Counted from the stretch's first letter, positions 6,409 to 17,190 are shown. The stretch: 57,361 bases of DNA from Bacteroidales bacterium (GCA_024401355.1 JAKSLF010000017.1:1-57361), one strand, 5' to 3'. Numbers and translations are program-made. The notes: generated by a model not told the origin, from the letters alone.

Positions 6409-8586
6409 ATGCAGATTGATTTGAACTCAGAACTGAAGAAGTATTTTGGCTTCGACACATTCAAGGGCTGCCAGGAGGCAATCATTCGCAACATCCTGGA
6501 TGGCAAGGATACTTTTGTGCTGATGCCGACAGGTGGTGGCAAGTCTTTGTGTTACCAGCTGCCTGCTTTGATTCAGGAAGGCACGGCAATCATCATATCG
6601 CCACTCATAGCCCTGATGAAGAATCAGGTGGACGCTGTCAGAGGTTACAGCGAGGATAATGGTGTGGCACATTTTCTCAATTCGTCGCTCAACAAGCAGG
6701 CTATAACGCAGGTCAAGAACGACGTTATGGAAGGTAAGACAAAACTGCTCTATGTGGCTCCCGAGTCACTCACCAAAGAAGAGAATGTCGACTTCCTCAA
6801 GAATGTGAAGATTTCATTCTATGCTGTCGACGAGGCACACTGTATCTCTGAATGGGGCCACGATTTCCGTCCAGAGTATCGAAGAATCAGACCTATAATC
6901 AACGAGATTGGTAAGGCTCCGGTGATTGCGCTGACGGCTACTGCTACACCAAAGGTGCAGCATGATATACAGAAGAATCTTGGAATGCTCGACGCAGTGG
7001 TGTTCAAGTCGTCGTTCAACCGTCCTAACCTCTATTATGAGGTGCGTCCGAAAAACGACGCAACTAAGGATATCGTCAAGATTATAAAGTCCAACCCTGG
7101 CAAGTCGGCCATTGTCTATTGCCTCAGTCGTAAGAAGGTTGAGGAAATGGCCGAAGTACTCAAGGTCAACGATATTAAGGCTCTGCCTTATCATGCCGGA
7201 CTCGATGCACAGACTCGTGCCGACAACCAGGATAAGTTCCTGAAGGAGGATGTCGATGTCATCTGCGCTACTATAGCCTTCGGTATGGGTATCGATAAGC
7301 CCGACGTACGTCTGGTGATCCACTATGATATTCCAAAGAGCCTCGAAGGCTACTATCAGGAAACTGGCCGAGCCGGACGTGATGGCGGTGAAGGTCGATG
7401 CATTACTTTCTACAGCTACAAGGATATTATGAAGTTGGAGAAGTTTATGCAGGGTAAGCCCGAGAACGAACAGGAGATTGGCAAGCAACTGATACAGGAG
7501 ACTATAGCCTATGCCGAGAGCGGCGAGTGCAGACGCAAATTGCTGCTCAACTATTTCGGCGAACAATACGATATGCCTAAAGATGGCTGCGGAGCATGCG
7601 ACAACTGCCTCAATCCAAGGGAGAAGTTCAATGCTAAGGATGCCGTGCTGATGGCAATCGAAGTGATAAGGGAGTACCCTAACAAGATGAAGGCCGAGCA
7701 ACTGGTCGATTTCTTGATCGGCGAAAAGTCTAGACACCTCAAGGACCTCAATGTCTACGGGCACGAATTGTTCGGTAAGGGGTCGGAAAAGGATTCTCGC
7801 TACTGGACTTCGGTTGTCCGTCAGGCTGTGCTTCACAAGTACCTGCAGAAGGATATCGAAAGCTACGGACTGCTGAAGCTTGGCGCCGAGGCCGATGCGT
7901 TTGAAGATAAGCCGACAAGTGTTTTCTTTACTCTCGACAGAGATTACTCTGACGCTGAAGGCGAAGTAGAGGGTAGCGCTTCTCCATCTGCTCTCGATGA
8001 GACTCTCTACAAGATACTGATCGGACTCAGAAAGAGTGAGGCGAAGAAGTTCGACCTCGCACCATATATATTGTTCTCTGACCATGTTATTGACGCTATG
8101 TGCACCAGCTATCCTATTAGCATCAGCGAATTACTGCAGATTCCTGGCGTGAGCGAAGGTAAGGCACATAAGTTCGGCAAGCCGTTTGTCGATGTCATTG
8201 CCAAATATGTCGAGGAGAATGAGATAGATCGCCAAATCTCGACTGTGGTCAAGGATATGCCTAACCAGTCAAAGAAGAAGCTCGATATCATTAGGGGCGT
8301 CGATAGAAAGATGGATCTTGAGGACCTTGCCAACGGCATGAAGCTGACTATGGACGAACTGATAAAGGAGATGGAGTCTATCGTTAGGTCTGGTTCGCGA
8401 CTCAACATCGACTACTATCTGCACGATAGAATGGACGATGACCAAATAGAAGATATACTCGACTACTTCAAGGAAGAGGGCTGCGACGACATCGGCGCGG
8501 CACTCGACGAACTTGGCGAAGACGACTATCCCGAGGAAGAGATTAGGCTCGTGAGAATAAAATTCATAGCTGAAATGGGCCATTAA
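6409..8586 (+). CDS. recQ: ATP-dependent DNA helicase RecQ
   Basis: 3'-5' DNA helicase of recombination and replication-fork repair. The 725-residue chain shows the complete RecQ order: FGFDTFKGCQEAII motif 0, Walker A TGGGKS (41-46), DEAH at 141-144, ALTATAT, YCLSRKKVEEMA, ATIAFGMGIDKPDVR, QETGRAGRDG, then the zinc-binding region with Cys374 (CRRKLLLNYFGE) and CGACDNC near 392-398, a winged helix, an HRDC domain (about 520-605), and a further C-terminal helical extension of about 110 residues. That extension makes it longer than the 600-residue E. coli type but is usual in Bacteroidetes RecQ. No clear promoter is seen in the 107-base gap upstream. Confidence 0.95.
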   Translation: MQIDLNSELKKYFGFDTFKGCQEAIIRNILDGKDTFVLMPTGGGKSLCYQLPALIQEGTAIIISPLIALMKNQVDAVRGYSEDNGVAHFLNSSLNKQAITQVKNDVMEGKTKLLYVAPESLTKEENVDFLKNVKISFYAVDEAHCISEWGHDFRPEYRRIRPIINEIGKAPVIALTATATPKVQHDIQKNLGMLDAVVFKSSFNRPNLYYEVRPKNDATKDIVKIIKSNPGKSAIVYCLSRKKVEEMAEVLKVNDIKALPYHAGLDAQTRADNQDKFLKEDVDVICATIAFGMGIDKPDVRLVIHYDIPKSLEGYYQETGRAGRDGGEGRCITFYSYKDIMKLEKFMQGKPENEQEIGKQLIQETIAYAESGECRRKLLLNYFGEQYDMPKDGCGACDNCLNPREKFNAKDAVLMAIEVIREYPNKMKAEQLVDFLIGEKSRHLKDLNVYGHELFGKGSEKDSRYWTSVVRQAVLHKYLQKDIESYGLLKLGAEADAFEDKPTSVFFTLDRDYSDAEGEVEGSASPSALDETLYKILIGLRKSEAKKFDLAPYILFSDHVIDAMCTSYPISISELLQIPGVSEGKAHKFGKPFVDVIAKYVEENEIDRQISTVVKDMPNQSKKKLDIIRGVDRKMDLEDLANGMKLTMDELIKEMESIVRSGSRLNIDYYLHDRMDDDQIEDILDYFKEEGCDDIGAALDELGEDDYPEEEIRLVRIKFIAEMGH

Positions 8587-8619
8587 TGCGAGAAATGAAA
8601 ATTTTTTTCACTTAAAAAC

Positions 8620-8651
8620 TTGCATATAAGGCTATAAAAGAATTATCTTTG
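8620..8651 (+). promoter_or_regulatory. tRNA-Leu promoter
   Basis: TTG at 8620-8622 and TATCTTTG at 8644-8651 (21-base gap), ending 20 bases before the mature tRNA. Confidence 0.6.
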
Positions 8652-8671
8652 CATCGCTAAACAGAAAAGCT

Positions 8672-8753
8672 GCGGATGTGGCGTAATTGGTAGCCGCGTC
8701 AGACTTAGGATCTGATACCGTGAGGCGTGTGGGTTCGAGTCCCGTCATCCGCA
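8672..8753 (+). tRNA. tRNA-Leu (anticodon TAG)
   Basis: An 82-base cloverleaf: acceptor stem GCGGATG (8672-8678) pairs with CATCCGC (8746-8752) and the discriminator base is A8753, as for leucine tRNAs. The anticodon arm is TCAGA-CTTAGGA-TCTGA, giving anticodon TAG, followed by a long variable arm (type II tRNA) and a T loop TTCGAGT. CCA is not encoded. It should read the CUN leucine codons. Confidence 0.95.
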
Positions 8754-8770
8754 CACAGCTTGATATGCGA

Positions 8771-8810
8771 CCACCAATGCTGAAAGATGCGTTGGTGGCC
8801 GTGTATTTTT
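8771..8810 (+). terminator. Terminator after tRNA-Leu
   Basis: A 10-bp stem, CCACCAATGC (8771-8780) with GCGTTGGTGG (8789-8798, one G-U pair), loop of 8 bases, then TATTTTT ending at 8810. Confidence 0.6.
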
Positions 8811-8874
8811 CGAGCTATTCTGAAGCAACGATATGAACAACAAGTAGAAAAAACATAATAACCATAGTATAGAA

Positions 8875-10209
8875 ATGAATATTTCGAGAGAAAACGTTGA
8901 CGCTTTGAACGCAGTCATCACTCTGAACATCGAGCAGGCCGATTATGAGGCAAAGGTAGCAGAAGCAATCAAGAGCTATGCAAAGAAGGTTAATATCCCA
9001 GGATTCCGTCCAGGCAAGGCTCCGGTGTCATTGGTTAAGAAGCAGGTAGGTAAGGCAATCCTCGCTGAAGAGGTTAACAAGATTATCGACGAGGCCCTTA
9101 ACAACTATATCAAGGACAACAACCTTAATCTCGTTGGTCAGCCATTGCCTTCTGAAGGACAGGAACCTATCGATTTTGACAAGGAAGTTACTAATATTAC
9201 ATATAAGTTCGACCTCGGTCTCGCTCCTAAGGTAGAGATCGACCTTTCTAAGGTTGAAGTACCATATTATACTATCGAGATAAGCGACGAGGACGTCGAT
9301 ATGCAGGCTAAGAGCCTCACTTCACGTTTCGGCTCACAGGAAAATGTTGAGAAGGTTGGCGATAAGTCGATGGTAAAGGGTTCGGTTAAGCAGGAAGGTG
9401 GCTTCAGCAACGATTCTGCTGTTATGTCTACTTCTGTTATCAAGGATGAGGCTGAGAAGGCTAAGTTCACTGGTAAGAAGGTTGGCGACGTTGTTAAGTT
9501 CGACCTCAAGAAGGCTTATCCTAACGACGTTGAGATTTCATATATGCTCGGCATTAGCAAGGAAGAGGCTGCTAACGTTGCTGGCGAGTACGAGTTCACT
9601 ATCACTGAAATTACTGAGTTCAAGGATCCTGAGTTGACACAGGAGATTTTCGACAAGGTATTGGGCGAAGGTCAGGTTAAGTCGGCTGAGGAGTTCAAGG
9701 CTAAGGTTAAGGAACTCATCTCTGAGCAGTTCGAGGTTCAGCAGAACTACCTCTTCGGACACATGCTTCGCAAGACTCTCGTCGCACAGAACCAGATGGA
9801 GTTGCCTGAGGCTTTCATGAAGAGATGGCTTACTGCTGTTAACCACGACAACAAGGCTTTCACTCCTGACGTTTTGGAGAAGGAGTTCCCACAGCTTCTC
9901 GACGAGTATCGTTGGACTGATATCCGCCAGTCAATCTCTGAAGCTAACGGCATCAAGATCAACGAAAAGGATGTTATGAATTATGCAATGCAGGCTGCTA
10001 AGTCTCAGTTCGCACAGTATGGCATGACAAATATTCCTGACGAGTACCTCTCTAACTATGCACAGAGCCTCTTGAAGGACGCTGAGCAGCGCGAGCAGAT
10101 GGTTATGGGTGCTATCAACGAGACTGTTGTGGCATTCGCTAAGACTAAGGTTAAGCTTGTACAGAAGACTACAAACCGTAAGGACTTCGGCAAGCTCTTT
10201 GAAGACTAG
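8875..10209 (+). CDS. tig: Trigger factor, ribosome-bound chaperone
   Basis: Folding chaperone and peptidyl-prolyl isomerase that meets nascent chains at the ribosome exit. The 444-residue chain has the ribosome-docking signature GFRPGK (43-48) in the N-terminal domain, a central region at the FKBP position (about 155-245) and a C-terminal helical chaperone domain. The FKBP part is weakly conserved, as in many Bacteroidetes. Codons are strongly biased, consistent with high expression. The order tig, clpP, clpX, lon is a classic protein-quality-control cluster. A strong hairpin at 10261-10294 separates it from clpP. Confidence 0.93.
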   Translation: MNISRENVDALNAVITLNIEQADYEAKVAEAIKSYAKKVNIPGFRPGKAPVSLVKKQVGKAILAEEVNKIIDEALNNYIKDNNLNLVGQPLPSEGQEPIDFDKEVTNITYKFDLGLAPKVEIDLSKVEVPYYTIEISDEDVDMQAKSLTSRFGSQENVEKVGDKSMVKGSVKQEGGFSNDSAVMSTSVIKDEAEKAKFTGKKVGDVVKFDLKKAYPNDVEISYMLGISKEEAANVAGEYEFTITEITEFKDPELTQEIFDKVLGEGQVKSAEEFKAKVKELISEQFEVQQNYLFGHMLRKTLVAQNQMELPEAFMKRWLTAVNHDNKAFTPDVLEKEFPQLLDEYRWTDIRQSISEANGIKINEKDVMNYAMQAAKSQFAQYGMTNIPDEYLSNYAQSLLKDAEQREQMVMGAINETVVAFAKTKVKLVQKTTNRKDFGKLFED

Positions 10210-10260
10210 TCCTTCATATAAATTGTACACATTTTTTCCGTAAGGGATACAATAAATTAA

Positions 10261-10295
10261 TCCTGCTAGGCGTATATTGTCCTAGCAGGAATTTT
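10261..10295 (+). terminator. Hairpin between tig and clpP
   Basis: A perfect 10-bp inverted repeat, TCCTGCTAGG (10261-10270) and CCTAGCAGGA (10281-10290), followed by ATTTT. Only about 25 bases remain before the clpP start, with no visible promoter between, so it may act as a partial terminator that sets the tig:clpP ratio. Confidence 0.75.
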
Positions 10296-10320
10296 GTAAC
10301 TAATAGCAATACGAAAAAAT

Positions 10321-10998
10321 ATGGTAAATCAAAACGACTTCAGAAAATATGCTGTAAAGCATCAGGGAATAAGTGGCAACGCGTTTGACCAGTATTCTAC
10401 ATTTGTCGACAGCTACATCAACCCTACAATCATTGAGGAACGTCAGCTCAATGTAGCGAGCATGGACGTGTTCTCACGCCTCATGATGGACAGAATCATC
10501 TTCCTCGGCTGTGAGATAGATGATACTGTGGCTAACATCGTACAGGCTCAGTTGCTCTATCTGGAGTCTGCTGATTCATCAAAGGATATCTCGATCTACC
10601 TCAACTCACCAGGCGGTAGCGTTTATGCTGGATTGGGTATCTACGATACTATGCAGTACATTACGTCCGACGTGGCTACTATCTGCACTGGTCTGGCTGC
10701 ATCGATGGCGTCTGTATTGCTCGTCGCTGGCGCTAAGGGTAAGCGTTCGGCTTTGCCTCATTCACGTGTGATGATCCATCAGCCTATGGGCGGTGCTCAA
10801 GGTCAGGCTTCTGACATCGAGATTACTGCACGTGAAATACAGAAGCTTAAGAAGGAACTCTACACTATCATATCCGAGCATTCTGGCAATCCTTTCGAGA
10901 AAATCGAGAAGGACTCCGACCGTGACTACTGGATGATCGCTGAAGAGGCTAAGGCTTATGGCATGATAGACGAAGTGTTGAAGCGCGAGAAGAAATAG
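10321..10998 (+). CDS. clpP: ATP-dependent Clp protease proteolytic subunit
   Basis: Serine protease of the ClpXP complex in the cytoplasm. The protein has 225 residues, with catalytic Ser128 in GLAASMAS, His153 in [10 protein letters not shown] and a downstream Asp in the handle region; [10 protein letters not shown] (91-100) forms part of the oxyanion region. The N-terminal 30 residues are longer than in E. coli and may include a propeptide. clpX starts three bases after its stop, so the two are surely co-expressed. No promoter is evident in the short gap after the hairpin at 10261-10295. Confidence 0.95.
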   Translation: MVNQNDFRKYAVKHQGISGNAFDQYSTFVDSYINPTIIEERQLNVASMDVFSRLMMDRIIFLGCEIDDTVANIVQAQLLYLESADSSKDISIYLNSPGGSVYAGLGIYDTMQYITSDVATICTGLAASMASVLLVAGAKGKRSALPHSRVMIHQPMGGAQGQASDIEITAREIQKLKKELYTIISEHSGNPFEKIEKDSDRDYWMIAEEAKAYGMIDEVLKREKK

Positions 10999-11001
10999 CA
11001 A

Positions 11002-12240
11002 ATGAAAAGAGAAGATAAGTGCTCGTTCTGTGGCCGTCCACGTGAAGATGTAGGAATGCTTGTGGCCGGAGTCAATGGTTTTATATGCGACTCTTGTATC
11101 AAGCAGGCTTATGAGATTGTGGAGGAGGAGTTCAAGGCTACTCAGGCCAAGAGCATGAAGAAACTGTCACTGAAGAAGCCAACAGAAATAAAGGAATATC
11201 TCGACCAGTATGTCATTGGTCAAGATGAAGCCAAGAAGTTCCTGTCGGTCGCTGTGTATAACCACTACAAGCGACTGATGCAGAAGAGTGGCAAGGGGGC
11301 AGATGCTGATGACGATGTAGAGATTGAAAAGTCTAACATCATCCTCGTGGGTGAGACCGGAACTGGTAAGACTCTTCTTGCACGTACCATCGCCCGACTG
11401 ATCGATGTGCCTTTCACTATTGTTGACGCTACTGTGTTGACTGAGGCAGGTTATGTCGGTGAAGATATTGAAAGCATTTTGACGAGACTTCTGCAGGTGG
11501 CTGATTATAATGTTGAGGCTGCCGAAAGAGGTATCGTTTTCATAGATGAGATTGACAAGATAGCCCGAAAGGGTGACAATCCTTCGATTACACGTGACGT
11601 GTCCGGTGAGGGCGTGCAGCAGGGTTTGCTGAAACTCCTCGAAGGTTCTATCGTCAACGTACCACCACAGGGCGGCCGTAAGCATCCCGACCAGAAGATG
11701 ATTCCAGTGAATACCAAGAATATCCTGTTCATCTGCGGCGGTGCTTTCGACGGTATTAAGACTAAGATAGCCAACCGACTCAATTCAAGGGTGGTGGGCT
11801 ACAACTCTGATAAGGATAAGGATAAGATTGACTTCAACAACCTGCTGCAGTATGTCGCTCCTCAGGATTTGAAGTCGTTCGGACTCATTCCTGAGATTAT
11901 TGGTCGTCTGCCTATCCTGACTCATCTCGATCCACTCGACCGCGATGCTTTGAGGAGAATATTGACAGAGCCTAAGAACTCACTCATCAAGCAGTATGTT
12001 AAGATGTTCGCTATCGACGGCATCGAACTGGTGATTGGTGAGGATGTGTTGAACTTTATCGTTGATAAGGCGGTGGAGTTCAAGGTCGGCGCACGAGGAC
12101 TCCGTTCGATATGCGAGACTATTTTAATGGACAAGATGTATGAGGCTCCATCAAAGAGCATGAAGAAACTCGAGATTACTCTCGATTATGCTACTGAACG
12201 CATGAGCCACATTAGCGCTGCAAAACTTAAGCAGGGATAA
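11002..12240 (+). CDS. clpX: ClpX, ATPase subunit of the Clp protease
   Basis: AAA+ unfoldase that selects substrates for ClpP. The 412-residue chain starts with the zinc-binding domain (Cys7, Cys10, Cys29, Cys32), followed by the AAA+ module with Walker A GETGTGKT (about 117-124), Walker [11 protein letters not shown], the pore loop GYVGED, and sensor 2 GARGLRS. All catalytic features are intact. It lies between clpP (3-base gap) and lon (24-base gap). Confidence 0.96.
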   Translation: MKREDKCSFCGRPREDVGMLVAGVNGFICDSCIKQAYEIVEEEFKATQAKSMKKLSLKKPTEIKEYLDQYVIGQDEAKKFLSVAVYNHYKRLMQKSGKGADADDDVEIEKSNIILVGETGTGKTLLARTIARLIDVPFTIVDATVLTEAGYVGEDIESILTRLLQVADYNVEAAERGIVFIDEIDKIARKGDNPSITRDVSGEGVQQGLLKLLEGSIVNVPPQGGRKHPDQKMIPVNTKNILFICGGAFDGIKTKIANRLNSRVVGYNSDKDKDKIDFNNLLQYVAPQDLKSFGLIPEIIGRLPILTHLDPLDRDALRRILTEPKNSLIKQYVKMFAIDGIELVIGEDVLNFIVDKAVEFKVGARGLRSICETILMDKMYEAPSKSMKKLEITLDYATERMSHISAAKLKQG

Positions 12241-12264
12241 ATAGAAACGAGACAACGACAACAG

Positions 12265-14670
12265 ATGGGTAAGAAGACTGATCCGTGGAATATAGGTGAA
12301 GAAGAACATTCGGGATCGATAGCAATACCAATAGTGATGCCATCAGGTATGCCGGAAGTAAAACCGGAGGATGTGGCTGAGGTGCTGCCGTTGTTCCCGA
12401 TGCGTAATAATGTACTCTTCCCTGGCACTGTTCTTCCGCTTTTTATTAAGCGTGAGAGCACTAAGCGTTTGCTGAGGGAAATGAGTGAAGGTAACGCTTT
12501 TTTCATCGCCTCACTACAGAAGAATGATGCGGTAGCCCCATCGTTTGATGAGGTTCACAATATCGGAACACTTGCCAAGGTGCTGAAGGTTCTCGAATTG
12601 CCTGACGGTTCGTTGTCGGTTCTCCTTCATGGTTTTGTCAGGATGGAAATCCTCTCGCAGGTGTCGAAAACTACGTATATGACTGTGAAGGCTTCGATGA
12701 AGCCTGAGGTCAATGTGACTCCAAAAGGCGAGAAGGAATACAAGGCAACTTGCGGTCTTGTCAAGGATATCATGATGAAGATTGTCAAGGTGTCTAATAT
12801 GCCACCAGATGCATCTGTCATGATAAACAACATGGATGGTGCGGAGCTGATTAACAATGCAACGATGACTTCGCCATTGTTCCCTGAAGACAAGCAGGCC
12901 ATGTTGAAGGAAGATTCACTAGTGAAGAGGGGAAAGGCTTTGGTCAAGTTGCTGAAGGCACAACTCCAGATCGCTGAACTTAAGAACGAGATACAACGCA
13001 AGGCTCTTCATGAGATGGACCAGCAGCAGAAGGATTTCTTGCTTCATCAGGAGATGAAGGTGATACAGATGGAGCTGGGGGATGATAAAGGACAGGTCAT
13101 CGATTCTTATAGGAGCGAGGCACAGACTAAATTGTGGCCAGCCGATGTCGCCGATGTGTTTGACAAGGAGCTTGATAAGTTGTCGAGAATGAATCAGAAT
13201 GCACCTGAGTATTCTATGACTGTAGAGTATATCGAGAATATGCTCGCACTGCCATGGATGGTGTATTCGAAGGACAATTTCAATATACAAAAGGCTGAAC
13301 GACGACTGAATGCCGACCACTACGGTCTCGATAAGGTGAAGGACCGTATTTTGGAGCATTTGGCTGTACTTAAGCTGAAGGGTGACATGAAGTCACCAAT
13401 TATGTGTCTCTACGGACCTCCTGGTGTCGGCAAGACTTCGCTAGGCAAGAGCATCGCCGAATCACTCGGAAGACAATATGTTAGGATTTCGCTCGGCGGA
13501 TTGCATGATGAGTCGGAGATTCGTGGTCACAGACGTACCTATCTCGGTTCGATGATGGGCCGAATAATGCAGGGCATTAAGAAGGCCGGAACTTCTAATC
13601 CTGTCTTTGTGCTCGACGAGATTGATAAGATTACGAAAGATATTCATGGCGACCCTGAAGCTGCTTTGCTTGAGGTACTCGACCCTGAACAGAATAATGC
13701 TTTCCACGACAATTTCCTCAATGTCGACTACGATTTGTCAAAGGTGATGTTCATCGCAACTGCTAATGCTATTGGCGGAATATCTCAGCCGTTGAAGGAC
13801 CGCATGGAGATGATTGAGGTGTCTGGTTACCTGGCTGAGGAGAAGGTGGAGATTGCTTCAAGACATCTTCTGCCAAAGGAGATGGAGAATGCCGGAATAG
13901 ACAAGAAGGCTTTCAGCATTTCGAAGCCAGTGATGAAATATATTATCGACCGTTATACAAGAGAGAGCGGCGTCAGGGAACTGGATAAGACAATGGCTAG
14001 CATCTGCCGAAAAATGGCTTTGAAGATTGCCAAGGGTGAGGCTGTGAAAAAGAACCTCAGCATGGCCGATGTCAGAGATTTGCTTGGCATTGAGCTGTAC
14101 AGCCACGATGAGTGGGAGGACGATATGAAGCCTGGTGTTGTGACCGGACTGGCATGGACTGCTGTTGGTGGCGAGATTCTCTTTGTCGAAAGCAGTGCCT
14201 GCGAAGGTAAGGGTAAGTTGAGCATGACGGGCAACCTTGGCGATGTTATGAAGGAGTCGGCTACTCTGGCTCTGGAGTATATCCGTGCGAATGCTGCTTT
14301 GCTTGGCGTCGAGGGTGTCGATTTCGATAAGACTAATATACATGTGCATGTGCCTGAAGGTGCAGTGCCCAAGGATGGACCTTCGGCAGGCATTACGATG
14401 GTAACATCTATGGTGTCGGCCCTGACTGGCAGACGTGTCAAAAAACGTCTGGCTATGACTGGTGAGATAAGCCTGAGAGGTGCTGTGCTTCCAGTAGGCG
14501 GCATCAGGGAGAAGATTTTAGCGGCCAAACGTGCCGGTATCAAGGAGATTATTTTGTCGGAACCTAACAGAAAAGATTTGTCCGACATTAAAGATACATA
14601 TATAGAAGGTTTGACTTTCCACCATGTGAAGACAATCGCTGAGGTGGTTGAGTTGGCACTTGAAAAGTAA
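12265..14670 (+). CDS. lon: Lon ATP-dependent protease
   Basis: Cytoplasmic AAA+ serine protease that degrades misfolded and regulatory proteins. The 801-residue chain has the substrate-binding LON domain (about 40-250), a coiled-coil linker, an AAA+ module with Walker A GPPGVGKT (384-391) and VFVLDEIDKI, and a C-terminal protease domain with catalytic Ser707 in KDGPSAGIT and Lys750 in GGIREKIL, 43 residues apart as in E. coli Lon. About 35 extra N-terminal residues precede the LON domain. It ends 5 bases before rsfS. Confidence 0.96.
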   Translation: MGKKTDPWNIGEEEHSGSIAIPIVMPSGMPEVKPEDVAEVLPLFPMRNNVLFPGTVLPLFIKRESTKRLLREMSEGNAFFIASLQKNDAVAPSFDEVHNIGTLAKVLKVLELPDGSLSVLLHGFVRMEILSQVSKTTYMTVKASMKPEVNVTPKGEKEYKATCGLVKDIMMKIVKVSNMPPDASVMINNMDGAELINNATMTSPLFPEDKQAMLKEDSLVKRGKALVKLLKAQLQIAELKNEIQRKALHEMDQQQKDFLLHQEMKVIQMELGDDKGQVIDSYRSEAQTKLWPADVADVFDKELDKLSRMNQNAPEYSMTVEYIENMLALPWMVYSKDNFNIQKAERRLNADHYGLDKVKDRILEHLAVLKLKGDMKSPIMCLYGPPGVGKTSLGKSIAESLGRQYVRISLGGLHDESEIRGHRRTYLGSMMGRIMQGIKKAGTSNPVFVLDEIDKITKDIHGDPEAALLEVLDPEQNNAFHDNFLNVDYDLSKVMFIATANAIGGISQPLKDRMEMIEVSGYLAEEKVEIASRHLLPKEMENAGIDKKAFSISKPVMKYIIDRYTRESGVRELDKTMASICRKMALKIAKGEAVKKNLSMADVRDLLGIELYSHDEWEDDMKPGVVTGLAWTAVGGEILFVESSACEGKGKLSMTGNLGDVMKESATLALEYIRANAALLGVEGVDFDKTNIHVHVPEGAVPKDGPSAGITMVTSMVSALTGRRVKKRLAMTGEISLRGAVLPVGGIREKILAAKRAGIKEIILSEPNRKDLSDIKDTYIEGLTFHHVKTIAEVVELALEK

Positions 14671-14675
14671 TAGAA

Positions 14676-15041
14676 ATGGCAAAAAAGAAGAAAGACGCTT
14701 TGGTTGCGGCCGTGATTGACGGTATACAGGATATAAAGGGCAAGGGCATTACGGTGATGGATCTTCGTGAGGTCGATTCATCGGTGTGTGACTACTTTGT
14801 CATTTGCGAGGGTAATAGTTCGACTCATGTCTCTTCACTGGCCGACTCGATTGAGGACAAGGTGAGAGAAGAGGTCGGAGAGAAACCATATCACATTGAG
14901 GGCCGTCAGAATGCACAGTGGGTGCTGATGGACTACTACAATGTGGTGGTTCACATATTCCAGAAGGAGGCCAGAGCTTTCTACTCGCTGGAGACTTTGT
15001 GGGATGATGCCAAGAGCGAACAAATCCCTGATTTGGACTAA
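14676..15041 (+). CDS. rsfS: Ribosomal silencing factor RsfS
   Basis: A 121-residue RsfS/DUF143 protein that binds L14 on the 50S subunit and blocks subunit joining when nutrients are low. Typical segments are DIKGKGITVMDLREVDSSVCDYFVICEGNS, here spanning about residues 18-48, then HIEGRQNAQWVLMDYYNVVVHIF. It starts 5 bases after lon and ends 19 bases before ftsH, which fits one operon; rsfS-ftsH adjacency is common in Bacteroidetes. Confidence 0.92.
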   Translation: MAKKKKDALVAAVIDGIQDIKGKGITVMDLREVDSSVCDYFVICEGNSSTHVSSLADSIEDKVREEVGEKPYHIEGRQNAQWVLMDYYNVVVHIFQKEARAFYSLETLWDDAKSEQIPDLD

Positions 15042-15060
15042 CCTGAAAAAAGTAGCATAA

Positions 15061-17043
15061 ATGTCGCAGATGGTTAAAAAAGATAACAAGCAGAAGATTC
15101 CGAAGTTCAGTAGCTATTGGATTTACGGTATTGTGGTTGTGACGCTGATACTGATTAGCACTATGAACATGGGACAGGAACCTCAGAAACTGTCGTATGC
15201 CAAGTTCGAAAAGGTGCTTTTGGGTAGTCGCAGCATTGATAAGATTGTGATTATTCGCAACGAACTGAAGGCTGAGGTCAGCCTGAAGAAGGACTCTGTA
15301 GAAAAATACAAGGACCTTTTTGTGGTGCCAACGCAGATACCAAATGTAGGTCCACACTTCATTGTCGATATCCCTTCGATTGACAGCTTTGAGGAGAGCC
15401 GTAAAGCCATTGAGACTTCAGAACAGAGGGATATTCCATTGTTTTATGAACAAAGGAGCAATGTCATTGGTGAGGTGCTGAGCTTTGCTTGGCCTCTCCT
15501 GCTGATGATTTTGATCTATTTTATTTTCTTCAACAGAATGACTGGCGGCGCTGGCGGTGGAGGCATTTTCAGTGTCGGCAAGTCAAGGGCACAGGTTATT
15601 GATAAGGATTCCAATGTCAATGTGTCGTTCAAGGATGTTGCCGGACTTGAAGGTGCTAAGGACGAACTTGTTGAGATTGTCGAATTCCTCCGTCATCCTG
15701 ATAAGTATACTGAACTTGGTGGTAAGATTCCTAAGGGCGCTTTGCTCGTAGGCCCTCCGGGTACTGGTAAGACTTTGCTTGCGAAAGCCGTTGCTGGTGA
15801 GGCTAATGTTCCTTTCTTCTCGATGTCTGGCTCCGATTTCGTTGAGATGTTTGTAGGTGTCGGTGCTAGCCGAGTTAGAGACCTTTTCCAAAAGGCTAAA
15901 GCCAAGGCTCCATGTATTATCTTTATTGACGAGATTGATGCTATTGGCCGCGACAGAAGCAGAGGTAGAGGTATGTCGTCGAATGAAGAACGTGAAAATA
16001 CTCTTAATCAGCTCCTGACTGAGATGGACGGCTTCGGCACTAATAGTGGTGTCATTATTCTTGCTGCAACGAATAGAGCCGACATTCTCGATAGCGCATT
16101 GATGCGTGCTGGACGTTTTGACCGACAGATTAATGTAGAACTGCCTGACCTTAATGAGAGGTCGGCTATTTTCGACGTACATCTTCGTCCTTTGAAGCTT
16201 GTCGAGGGTTTCGACAAGAGTTTCTTGGCTAAGCAGACTCCTGGCTTTTCGGGTGCTGATATTGCCAATGTATGTAATGAGGCTGCATTGACTGCTGCAC
16301 GTAAGGAAAAGAAGTTCATCGAGAAGCAGGATTTCCTTGATGCTATAGATAGAATTGTCGGCGGTCTCGAGAAGAAGAACAAGATTATCACCAAGGAAGA
16401 GAGAAAGGCTATTGCCTATCATGAAGCTGGTCATGCTTCTATAAGCTGGTTGCTCGAGAATGCTCATCCACTGGTGAAGGTGACTATCGTACCACGAGGT
16501 AAGGCTCTTGGTGCTGCATGGTATCTGCCAGAGGAACGTCAGTTGACAACTAAGGAGCAGATTCTAGACGAGATGTGTTCTACTCTTGGCGGACGTGCTG
16601 CCGAGGAGGTGGTGTTCGGACGTATCAGTACTGGTGCACTCAACGACCTTGAAAAGGTGACGAAGCAGGCTTATGCTATGGTGACTTACTATGGCCTGAG
16701 CGAAAAACTTCCAAATTTGAGCTACTATAATTTTAACGACGAGTATTCGCTGACAAGACCATACTCTGACAAGAGAGCTGAAATGATAGACCAGGAGGTC
16801 TCGGCTATTGTTGCAGAACAGTACGAAAGGGCTAAGCAGATATTGAGGGATAATGCTGAAAAGCACAAGGAACTTGCTGAACTTCTGCTTGAGCGTGAAG
16901 TGATATTCAGCGAAGACTTGGAGACTATTTTCGGTCCACGAAAGGGTAGCGCCAAGGAGGACGAAGATGAGGCTGAAGCTGTTAAGGAACCCGTAGAGAA
17001 TGTTGAGCCTGAGGCTGCGAGTGCAGAAAAGGATGCGCTTTAG
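15061..17043 (+). CDS. ftsH: FtsH, membrane-bound ATP-dependent zinc metalloprotease
   Basis: Inner-membrane AAA+ protease. The 660-residue chain has an N-terminal transmembrane helix (about 18-36), a periplasmic domain, a second helix (about 138-158), then an AAA+ module with Walker A GPPGTGKT (231-238), [11 protein letters not shown], and the second region of homology (MRAGRFDRQ, with Ala where Pro is usual). The zinc site HEAGH is at 454-458. A Gly-rich linker follows the second helix. The last 30 residues are very acidic ([12 protein letters not shown]), a tail seen in many Bacteroidetes FtsH. It ends 212 bases before cdsA. Confidence 0.96.
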   Translation: MSQMVKKDNKQKIPKFSSYWIYGIVVVTLILISTMNMGQEPQKLSYAKFEKVLLGSRSIDKIVIIRNELKAEVSLKKDSVEKYKDLFVVPTQIPNVGPHFIVDIPSIDSFEESRKAIETSEQRDIPLFYEQRSNVIGEVLSFAWPLLLMILIYFIFFNRMTGGAGGGGIFSVGKSRAQVIDKDSNVNVSFKDVAGLEGAKDELVEIVEFLRHPDKYTELGGKIPKGALLVGPPGTGKTLLAKAVAGEANVPFFSMSGSDFVEMFVGVGASRVRDLFQKAKAKAPCIIFIDEIDAIGRDRSRGRGMSSNEERENTLNQLLTEMDGFGTNSGVIILAATNRADILDSALMRAGRFDRQINVELPDLNERSAIFDVHLRPLKLVEGFDKSFLAKQTPGFSGADIANVCNEAALTAARKEKKFIEKQDFLDAIDRIVGGLEKKNKIITKEERKAIAYHEAGHASISWLLENAHPLVKVTIVPRGKALGAAWYLPEERQLTTKEQILDEMCSTLGGRAAEEVVFGRISTGALNDLEKVTKQAYAMVTYYGLSEKLPNLSYYNFNDEYSLTRPYSDKRAEMIDQEVSAIVAEQYERAKQILRDNAEKHKELAELLLEREVIFSEDLETIFGPRKGSAKEDEDEAEAVKEPVENVEPEAASAEKDAL

Positions 17044-17182
17044 CTTTTACCTCTGCAATGTATGGCTGAAAGGATGGGTAATAATGTGAAAATATAGCGA
17101 GATATGTGTTGGTGTAAAAAATAAAAATATCATATCTGCGTATAATTTGTTAGAAATACTTTCATAAATACATTTGAAATAC

Positions 17183-17190
17183 TAATTTTG
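17183..17190 (+). promoter_or_regulatory. Candidate -7 box upstream of cdsA
   Basis: TAATTTTG in the AT-rich ftsH-cdsA gap. No clear TTG at the -33 distance, so low confidence. Confidence 0.35.

Noticed and set aside
6814-8085. Minus-strand open frame (423 codons) inside recQ
   Set aside because: It lies wholly opposite the RecQ core, with a hydrophobic scrambled product typical of antisense frames.
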